Below are positions 56,409 to 64,000 of a stretch of DNA of 64,000 nucleotides, piece by piece. How positions within the stretch are numbered: the stretch's first letter is position 1; each line of letters begins with the position of its first letter. Under the pieces are notes generated by a model, which saw only the letters and a program-made list of their open reading frames with translations, was not told the origin of the DNA and did not search any database. Source of the DNA: Axinella damicornis (lineage: Eukaryota; Porifera; Demospongiae; Axinellida; Axinellidae); the NCBI GenBank assembly GCA_963931865.1, contig OZ007517.1, forward strand, positions 372,001 through 436,000, written 5' to 3'. Position numbers and translations under genes: made by a program.

Positions 56409-59118
56409 ACACGCACACCACACACACACACACCACACACACGCACACCACACACACACACACCACACACACACACCACACAATCACACACCACACACAC
56501 ACACACTGGACACCCATACCCACACAGGCAATCCAGCGGTTGTTCCCGGTGTACCTAATCTTGCCTTGATAGCTCAAAACTATGAAACCAGACAGGGCCT
56601 CCATGTTCTCATCTCAGGCATCCCTCAGCCTCAGGCGAGTAATGTCTCATGGTTTTTCAACGGTAATCGGATTCCACCCGCCGTAACTCAGGATGACATC
56701 CAGGTCTTGTTTTCAAGTGAGGTACTCTTCCCACGACTAGTCACCAGGGCTCTTATGGGGACATACACGTGCGTGGTGAGCACCTCGGCTGGTGTGGAGA
56801 GCGCCACATTCACAGTGGAGATACAGAGTAAGACATCTGTGTGTCTTCCTGATGTGTTGATTGGTCACTCTAACCACACAATGTGTTACTCCATGTGATG
56901 TAGTATCTCCTCAAGTTTTTATCTTCAATTGCAACTACATGTCTGTGAGCAGAGAGCCAACATGTACAAGCAGAAAGTGGAATAATACTGGAAGTAGGTC
57001 AGGAAGAGCGCAAGCAACAAATGTTTAGTGCAAGTGACTTGGAACTTCAAGACATGGTGTATTGGCCATCTTTGGGCAGATCGAGTTTCCTGAAATGTGT
57101 ATGATGTCCTTAATTGGGTTGTGGTGGCTGTAATGGGGAGGTGTGTGTGTATGTGTGAGTAGGGTTGGTATGCTATGTAGAGAATGACTTGGGGTGTAGT
57201 TTGGTGTTTATTGCCAATAGTCCTCCTCCTCCTGTCATCTGTTCCTCCCCCCCCCCCCCCCCCCACCTTCCCTCCCCCATCCCCCACCTTCCCTCCCCCG
57301 TCCCCCACCTTCCCTCCCCCCTCCCTCACACACACACACAGCACCGCCTTCCTTGACAATTGATCCCGCCGCAGACGTGCCACTAGTAGTCGTAGCTGGA
57401 GCCTCTGCCAGCATCACATGTAACGACACTGATGGAAGCCCCGCCCCCACATTTACCTGGACTCACAATAGCAACCCTGTTGCATCAGGCGGACGAATCA
57501 TAATTGCTGATGAATTGCAGTTATCAAGATTGACAATCACTTCCCTGCTGCCAGAAGACCAGGGAACGTACCAGTGCATGGCTGTTAACCCAGCAGCCCC
57601 AGACTCCCAGAGCATCCAACTGGATGTCCAATGTATGTTCAGTTCTATGTTTAGATGCCCAGTTTACTCCCAGGACAGCCTAGCCTCATTGGACAGCCTA
57701 GCCTCATTCCCAGGACAGCCCAGCCTCGTTCCCAGGACAACCTAGCCTCGTTCCCAGAAGAGCTTAGCCTCATTCCCAGGACAGCCCAGCCTCGTTCCCA
57801 GGACAACCTAGCCTCGTTCCCAGAAGAGCTTAGCCTCATTCCCCGGACAACCCAGCCTCGTTCCCAGGATTGTACTCAGAACAATCAAGGCTACTTTCAT
57901 GCATCCCAGTACACCTTAACACATGACACTTAATACGCCTAATCACAGACCCTCACACCCTCACACACCTCACACCTCACACCCTCACAGATGCCCCCAT
58001 TCTCTCCCGGGTCAGTGAGAACCTGACAACGTGGGTGACGGGAGAAGATGTTCTATTGACTGCCCGCCTCGTTGGTGCCAACCCTCTCCTCACCACCCAC
58101 CAAGTGACGAGAGTCTCGCAGATTGTCACAGATGAAAGGATCACAGTGACCTACACGAATGAATCTGGGAGTCCCACCTTTATAGTTCAGATAGCTCACA
58201 TAGCTGTCTCAGATGAGGGAACGTACACACTGGAGGTGACCAACACGATTGGGACAGGGCGGGTCAATTTCACCATTGTGGTCACAGGTGAGGTGCTGTC
58301 ACGTTGATACTTACTATGTCTGGACCTCCTGCTCCCAACCCATGTTTGTATACTGCAAGCGATCAAAGATTGGAGATTGTGAAAGCCTGGGAACGAGCCG
58401 TGCTAGCCTTCCTCCTCAGGGGCTTCTGCCCAGATTTTATCTCACAGCCGTGGAGAAAAATTTCTCCACGGCTGTGAGATAGAATCTTGGCAGAGAGGCC
58501 TGGGAATGGGGCTAACTAACAGCTAGGACCCACCTGTGGGTGGTATCTTTCACCCTATCAGCAGGACCCACCTGTGGGTGGTATCTTTCACCCTATCAGC
58601 AGGACCCACCTGTGGGTGGTATCTTTCACCCTATCAGCAGGACCCACCTGTGGGTGGTATCTTTCACCCTATCAGCAGGACCCACCTGTGGGTGCACGTG
58701 GTATTTTCACCCTATCAGCAGGACCCACCTGCAGCTGTGGGTGGTATCTTTCACCCTATCAGCAGGACCCACCTGTGGGTGGTATCTTTCATACTAGGAG
58801 GAACTAGCAGGACCCTCATTCCAAGAACAAGAGCCTGGGAACGAGGCTAGACCCATAATGGGTTGCAGTGTAAAGGCGTGGTCAATAACGCTGTGAGAAT
58901 GCAAGTTATGCAATAGCTGTATCGGTGTTCATTGGCAAGAAAACATAAAAGTAATCAAGCTTGGTATCCATAGCAGTGTCCAGGCAATTGTGGTGATTGC
59001 AGGGGAAGTGCAATTTTGGCACACACAGTCACACTGCACTACGTACATGTATATAGCATGGATTACATCTTGCAATCTTCATTGTCTAAATTAGTTGATA
59101 ACTAACCACTCATCACTC

Positions 59119-59164
<46 letters not shown>

Positions 59165-59169
59165 TCCTC

Positions 59170-59233
<64 letters not shown>

Positions 59234-59669
59234 TCCTCCCTCACACACACACACTCAGCTCCCCCCGTCCTAGTTCATTCGGGCTCCTTCTTCTACGGTG
59301 CGGTCAACTCCATTGTCATTCTCAACTTCACCATTCAGGAGGCAAAACCTCCCGTGCAGGCTGCTAACATTTCCTGGAGGTTCAACAACGGAGTCATCAA
59401 CACAAGCAGTTCCAAGTACACACAGTCTGTCACGGCCAGCGGAAACATTGTGAGGCTCACGATCAGGAGTCTGACGTTGGTGGATACCGGGCAGTACCAG
59501 GCGTTCGTCAGTCACGAGGCACTGAGTTCACCGGTGGACGTCACGATCAACCTCCGTGTAAAGAGTGAGTGCAGTAACAATGAGATTATGTGACACATAG
59601 GTGTGATAGTGTGATGTGTGAGTGTGATGGTGTGATGTCCACCTCCTTACACATGGATATTCCCCCCCC

Positions 59670-59700
<31 letters not shown>

Positions 59701-62358
59701 ACACACGCACGTTTTGTACACACACACAATACCTACATGTACCTATGCACTTTACGTACATACACACACATGCACACAAACTTATACTCATGCTTAAACA
59801 TGCCGTAAACATCCCCCCACCCACCCACACACACCCATACCCACATACACACACACACACACACACACAGCCCCACCTAGCCCTCCCACCAATCTCACTG
59901 CCACGTTCCTGTCAGAGTGCTCTGTGCTTGCATCATGGGTAGTCCCGGCTCCCTCACCGGTGGACTCTGATGCCGCCTCTGCCGATATCGTCATAATTGA
60001 GCACCTCCGGAGCGGTGACAGCACATGGGATGAGTCTGTGAGGGTGCTTGCAGCGAACACCTCTGCTCTCCTGCGCCTTCCTGGGGGAACGCAAGGGACA
60101 TTCAATGTGAGTTACCAACTGAGGGCACGCAGCCGGAGCAACCTGTTTGGTGAAGGAGATGTGAGCTCTGACCCCACCAACCACTTCACAGTGTACAGAG
60201 AAGGTATGTTACACACATGCTGACCAGAGCAGCCATGTCACTCTCCCCACTCTCCTCCCCCCTCCTTCTCACTCCCCATGGACCACTCCCTCCCCCCACT
60301 CCCTCCTCCCACACTCCCCCCCCCCCACCTCCTCACTGTACACACACAGGCAGTTTCCCAGTTGTGACCAACCTCACTGCCGCCCCCCAAGTGCCAGACG
60401 GTCTCCAGGTCTCCTGGTCGTCCCCGGCTACTGACTGCTTCCAGTTTACCACCTTTGATGTCCGGTGCATATCTTACAGCGGTGGCACTAACAACACGTT
60501 CCGTGCGGGCGGAGCGGTGCGGATGGCCAGTGTGTATGGGCTGACTCCAAACACACGTTACAGCTGTGATGTGACAAGCAGCCTTGCCGATATAAGGGGA
60601 CAATCCTTTAATCATCGAACAATCAGCAACCCGGTTGAGAACTACACATTCCCTGCTCGTAAGTTCTGCTCCTCACCTCAGTGCGTCCCCCAAAGCTGAA
60701 GGGAGGGGAAGAACCAACACACCAAAGTATTCTGACAGGAAAGGAGGGTGGGGCACTAGCTTCGAGCCCAGGCACCCCCTGGGGGAGCACCTGGTACCTA
60801 GCCTTGTTCCAGGCTCTCTCCTCAAAAACCTGGTACCCTCCTTTGGGGAAACACTGCCAGAAGATAGTGATATTCTGCTCGGAGTGATGTTGGTTCATTC
60901 CATTTCCCCTCCTCCTTCTGCAGGTCCCGCTGATCTCTCTGCACCAATGGAGGCATCAGACAAGCCTCCCACTCGGACAACCATCACCGTGCGCTTCACC
61001 CTCCCCGCCAACCGTGAACAAATAAGGTAAGTATTATCCTATATATTATAAGTATTATCCTTCCTTCGGCATTTAACATTTACAATGACAGTACATAGTT
61101 TATCCCCCTCCTCCCCTCCTCTCCCCCTCCTCCTCCTCCCCTCTTCCCCTCCTCCCCTCCCTCTTCCCCTCCTCCCCTCCCTCCTCCCCTCCCCCTCCTC
61201 CCCTCTCCCCCTCCTCCCCTCTCCTCTCCTCCTCCCACTCTCACACACAGTCACTACCAAGTGATCATCTTGCGTTTGAGTACCTCCTCGAAGCGTGTCC
61301 CCGCTAACCCTCCCGACGCTGAGTACCCATATGGCTTTGACTTTGACTCGTATGAAGACGCAGTTGCTGGCACTAGCACGAGGTCGTACACTTACATTGC
61401 AGCTGAAATTGCTGCTGAAGACTTTGTGCCGCTCTTCACGATTGGTGAGAGCAAGACTCGTGATGAGAGCGGTTATTTGAATGGTGCTCTACAGCAGGGG
61501 TTTGCCTATTCTTGCTTCCTGAGAGCGTTCCCTCGCTGGCGGCACACCGGGGCCAGTGGGACAGTGGGTAGGAGGCAGGTGTCCGGTGGTGGGGAGCGGC
61601 AATACGTCGTGTTCTCCTCCAGTGGCTACGTCCCTGTGATCTCCACAGGTTAATGCCTCATCTCCGCATACCAGTCTGTTGTGGCTGTCTCATCCAGTCT
61701 CTCCTCTCATCCCTCTCCCCCTCCTCCCTCCTTCCTTGCCTCCCCCCTCTTTCCTCCCTCCTCCCGCACAGTTCCATTCCCCCCGACGGACCCTGGTTCC
61801 ATTGCACCGGAGGCTGTGACAGGCATTGCTGTGGGACTTGTTGTCTTCTTCCTCGTCCTCGTCGCCGTCGTGGTGCTCGTGGCAGTTACGAGAACAAGAA
61901 AGCAGATGTCAAGGTAACCCTGGGAAAATTGTGTTGTTGTAACCATCAAGTAAATGTAATCTTTTGATTACCAATGTTACACTTCCATCATCTCTGTCCC
62001 TTGCAGACCTATGAGCATGGATGAAACATATGAACTCCCAGCTGTGAAATGTAATCCAGTCCCATCAAGACAAGGCCACATAGCAACAGAAAGTAACCCT
62101 GCCTACCGGCATGGACACTTCAGGTCCCTCCCAGCTAGGGATGATGGTATGGTGAAATGTAATCCAGTCCCAGGCCACATTGCAACAGAAAGTAACCCCG
62201 CCTATGGATACTTCAGGTCCCTCCCAGCTAGGGATGATGGTATGGTGAAATGTAATCCAGTCCCAGGCCACATTGCAACAGAAAGTAACCCTGCCTATGG
62301 ATACTTCAGGTCCCCCAAGGCTGGAAAAAGAGGAGGAGGAGGAGTATCATACTTATGA
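51993..62358 (+). CDS. Ig/FN3 receptor-like type I membrane protein with triple NPAY tail (complete, 1076 aa)
   Basis: Twelve exons join in phase: 51993-52050, 54833-55174, 56528-56827, 57342-57632, 57991-58287, 59259-59564, 59871-60203, 60350-60658, 60924-61026, 61251-61648, 61772-61913 and 62007-62358. Order: signal peptide (MESWMCCVLVLASLSG), Ig1-Ig3 with canonical Cys (e.g. YEIECSS...GAYVCMEG), Ig4-Ig5 lacking both Cys, two FN3 domains, then a domain (about 746-912) like the membrane-proximal region of receptor tyrosine phosphatases (YTYIAAEI, FTIGES, YLNGAL). A TM helix (about 929-951) and a 115-aa tail follow. The tail repeats KCNPVPGHIATESNPAYGYF three times; NPxY binds PTB domains and endocytic adaptors. 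There is no kinase or phosphatase domain. Likely an adhesion or recognition receptor; ligand unknown. Another in-frame ATG lies at 51924. Confidence 0.88.
53040..53530 (+). mobile_element. Degenerate LINE reverse-transcriptase fragments
   Basis: Frames contain VSKCKSMLISRKRKCPELTV and, in another frame, a MSYEDLLDTFQLPDLSTR motif. Both are typical of CR1/L2-like reverse transcriptase C-terminal regions. Frameshifts and stops show it is dead. Nested in the element at 52117-54674. Confidence 0.75.
53831..53947 (+). pseudogene. Exon-like fragment captured in the 2.56-kb element
   Basis: An open frame with acceptor-like tattag before and gtgagt after reads GKNFLWVELHDTPEYAGV then ...CMRALCPFGKIHGISDV. 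Its phase (2 in, 2 out) does not fit the phase-1 intron 1 of the receptor gene. It is therefore unlikely to be an exon of that gene and may be a host exon captured by the transposon. Family not recognised. Confidence 0.4.
55478..55617. mobile_element. 140-bp TTAA MITE nested in the RecQ-bearing element
   Basis: TTAA at 55474-55477 and 55618-55621, with 14-bp inverted ends ctctttaccaacca. Smaller than, but similar in target and ends to, the CCCTTTAA family elsewhere in the window. Confidence 0.75.
55637..55924 (+). pseudogene. RecQ-like DNA helicase, N-terminal fragment with frameshift
   Basis: The frame starting MACKSSGGSSFSEALTYALR has the pre-motif EEQRSSMRAVYKGSDVFVWL typical of RecQ helicases. 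A 4-bp duplication (gctagctacc near 55786) then shifts the frame. In the shifted frame the Walker A block (TGYGKS), LCYQALPF and VVSPLIALM follow. The fragment stops before the DEAH motif, so it cannot be a helicase. It is carried inside the TIR element. Confidence 0.8.
57664..57870. repeat. Tandem array built from a transposon-end motif
   Basis: Repeats of agcctcgttcccaggacaac and agcctcattcccagaagagc in intron 4 of the receptor gene. The unit is the terminal motif of the TAGCCTCG elements found singly elsewhere. Confidence 0.8.
58522..58795. repeat. 38-bp minisatellite, ~7 units
   Basis: Units of aggacccacctgtgggtggt then atctttcaccctatcagc in intron 5 of the receptor gene. One unit carries a cagctgtggg insertion. 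Confidence 0.9.
59120..59255. repeat. (CA)n microsatellite
   Basis: CA runs broken by cgcacactcctccct, directly before the acceptor of receptor exon 6. Similar CA tracts precede exons 3 (56379-56520), 4 and 7 of this gene. Confidence 0.92.
62110..62317 (+). repeat. In-frame coding repeat of the receptor tail
   Basis: Nearly identical ~96-bp units (atggtgaaatgtaatccagt ... gcctatggatacttcaggtc) within the last exon encode the repeated NPAY-containing segment. The high DNA identity, including synonymous sites, indicates recent expansion. Confidence 0.9.
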
Positions 62359-62654
62359 ACCCATTCCCAGCCTGGTCACTGAACAATACATGTGAAGGCG
62401 TAGCCTAGACTCCCCCCACCCCACCCCAACGAAGCTCTCTTTTTTGTAGATTATGCTTGTCTGAACTTTTATTTTCCGAAGCGGTTATTGGTCCAGCAGG
62501 AAGTAGGGCAATGGTAAGGGCCAGGGCCAGTTCTGAATGTGCATGCATGTCCACTGCCTATACTTATAGTATGATTGTACTTCTTCATTTTGTGTCCAAG
62601 TTTCTTTTTGTGTCCAAGTTCCATTCTTTTCTCTCCTTGAGGATTTAAGGGAAC
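62359..62654. other. 3' flank of receptor gene
   Basis: No gene seen. 62476-62550 (ggtccagcaggaagtagggc and following) is a dispersed repeat also found reversed at 36785-36865 and near 36222-36270. Confidence 0.5.
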
Positions 62655-63281
62655 CCCTACTCCTATGTCCTTAAGGCCACTGCCATAGGTCTCTGACTCT
62701 GCCTTGGCTATAGTCTCTGAGTGGAAATCTACAGCCAAAATTACAATGGCCGTGAAGAGTTTGACTGTACAGGGTAACAAAGTGGAGTCTTCCAAGACAG
62801 GTCCAGTGGTTGTGTGAGCACAGAGAGGGGTTGTGGTGCAGAGAGCGTGAGTGAGACAGAGAGGCAGAGACTGAGTACGAGCACATGGGCACTGTAGTCG
62901 GCAAGGACAGTGAACACAAGGACCCTCGGTAGAACAAATGGTTGCATATATACTCCAGAAGAAATGAAAACCTTTGAAAAGGAGTGCTATCTTTCGCCTT
63001 GTTCCCAGGCCCCCGCCTGGGAAAAAGGCTATGCTATCTTATTTTGTCCACAGGGGTGTTCTAGGCCAGGGAAGGCTTCTGTTTCTGTTCTTTTGCGTGT
63101 GACCCAAACACCGATCCTCCACTACTGTGTTTCACATGGCAGACATCCTATTGAGTGTATTCACTGCGGGCAGGCAAGTGACAGCTGCGCACGTAAGGAG
63201 GTAGCCTGCTGCCAGGGTGACTGTGATCAGGGAGATCTCCCCCAGAGTCGTTCCACCCAGACCGGCTACGAACTCCTCCAT
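62655..63281 (-). pseudogene. PIGW: PIGW pseudogene, truncated duplicate
   Basis: The exon-1 copy (63281-63136) is open and begins MEEFVAGLGGTTLGEIS, lacking a short segment present in the parent. Its donor has changed from gtgaga to gtgaaa. The exon-2 copy (62971 to about 62655) has small indels that break the frame near LEYATIV, a deletion removing the LYRTYVNLF segment, and stops aligning shortly after the DVGVG motif. The rest of the gene is absent. A 38-bp palindromic insertion lies in the intron copy. Part of the larger duplication of 47380-48710. Confidence 0.9.
62994..63031. mobile_element. 38-bp palindromic insertion with 9-bp target duplication
   Basis: ccttgttcccaggcccccgc ctgggaaaaagg, flanked by tgctatctt at 62985-62993 and 63032-63040. 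The parental copy near 47755-47768 (agtgctatcttattttg) is the empty site. Confidence 0.82.
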
Positions 63282-63378
63282 GGCGCTGCATTTTCTAATT
63301 AATGCCCACACCACGTGAACTCCGGATACTTCTGTATACTGTACCGTATAGCTGTTATGTTAGCTGTTGCACGTATTG

Positions 63379-64000
63379 ATGGATATCGGTGGGGATGTGA
63401 GGAGGATATTTGCTATCCAAGAGAAAAGACAGGTGCAGTATACGTATGCCAAGCTCAAGAAGTGAGACGTTAGTATCACATATGTTTGCTGTTCATGCAG
63501 CTAGCATGCAGCTAGTCTCGGAACCGGAGTCTGGTTCTGAGACTAGCATGCAGCTAGCTGCATGTATTAATTAGTATTGGCCACGCCCAGTAATGTGATC
63601 ACGTGACTGGTACTGGAATAGAACGTTGCATCTAGTCACATTCTCAGAACGAGACTACGTGACGTCAGGAATGGTTATGTGAATGCGATATGAAGCCGGG
63701 CATAAAAAGAGCTTTCAAATGAAGTCCTTAAAATGATCTTTAGTCTCATGCGGTCACATCACAGTTGGATCAAAATTCAACCGACGGCATCATTGGAATG
63801 CTCCATCCATGCTAGCTGATCACAATGGTGCAAATCCCAGTCTCGTATCTCGTTACTAAACCCAATCAGGAGCGCAGGTGTACAGCTGCCTCCGCTCATG
63901 GTCTATTATAATTATAGACAAGTAAGGTTTGTTACTTGATGAGGCGAAGCCAAGTGAAGTGACTGACCTTACAAGTGAAATAGTGTGACCAGCTCATGAT
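63379..64000 (+). CDS. Second REX1BD-like gene, exon 1 only (continues beyond window)
   Basis: Exon 63379-63461 starts ATG and reads MDIGGDVRRIFAIQEKRQ then VQYTYAKLK, followed by gtgaga in the same phase 2 as its parent. A 6-bp in-frame insertion (TYA region) and several substitutions set it apart from 48142-48218, with no stop. It may be a working paralog or a dead fragment; later exons are outside the window. Confidence 0.6.
63513..63545. mobile_element. 33-bp palindromic insertion with 9-bp target duplication
   Basis: tagtctcggaaccgg ... ctggttctgagacta between gcatgcagc at 63504-63512 and 63546-63554. Absent from the parental sequence near 48255, so it inserted after the duplication. 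Confidence 0.82.

Larger units (their letters stand above)
62655..64000. repeat. Segmental duplication of the PIGW/REX1BD region
   Basis: Aligns collinearly with about 47380-48710 at high identity, covering PIGW exon 2 (part) and exon 1, the shared promoter, REX1BD exon 1 and part of its intron 1, including the degenerate MITE at 63668-63870. The similarity runs to the window end, so the right breakpoint lies beyond it. Confidence 0.92.

Overview
This is nuclear DNA of a metazoan, most probably a sponge (Porifera). The genes are split into many short exons by compact GT-AG introns. They encode animal families: Reeler-DOMON-cytochrome b561 reductases, an inversin-like ankyrin/IQ protein, PIGW, REX1BD, and an Ig/FN3 receptor whose tail carries repeated NPAY motifs. 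Introns and gaps are full of purine and GT microsatellites, minisatellites and small inverted-repeat transposons. The species cannot be named from the sequence alone. Exon limits below were set by hand from splice sites plus reading-phase continuity. All complete models close in frame.

Left half (1-36.6 kb): three tandem minus-strand paralogs of ferric-chelate reductase 1 (FRRS1). Copy A (414-6594) runs off the left edge. Copy B (10064-18458) is complete at 465 aa, and copy C (20675-36636) is complete at 647 aa. Only C has the Reeler domain; A and B pass directly from signal peptide to DOMON. Matching introns share minisatellites and unique sequence, so the duplications are fairly recent. The gaps hold foldback elements, TTAA-flanked elements, LINE debris and a copied ankyrin exon.

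Centre (36.6-50.5 kb): a retrotransposon remnant, then a 20-exon plus-strand ankyrin/IQ gene (38721-45237, 1106 aa). Next is PIGW on the minus strand (45464-48044, 505 aa), head to head with REX1BD (48142-50460, 163 aa) across a 97-bp shared promoter.

Right (50.5-64 kb): a Crypton-type recombinase fragment, then a complete 12-exon plus-strand receptor gene (51993-62358, 1076 aa). It has a signal peptide, five Ig domains, two FN3 domains, an RPTP-like membrane-proximal domain, one TM helix and a tail with three NPAY repeats. Its first two introns carry inverted-repeat transposons with 9-bp target duplications, one of them holding a broken RecQ-helicase fragment. The window ends in a segmental duplication of the PIGW/REX1BD promoter region: the PIGW copy is a truncated pseudogene, while REX1BD exon 1 is intact and continues off the window.

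The genes do not form one pathway. FRRS1-like proteins do transmembrane electron transfer and metal reduction, PIGW acts in GPI-anchor synthesis in the ER, the ankyrin/IQ protein is a scaffold candidate, and the Ig/FN3 protein is a cell-surface receptor or adhesion candidate.
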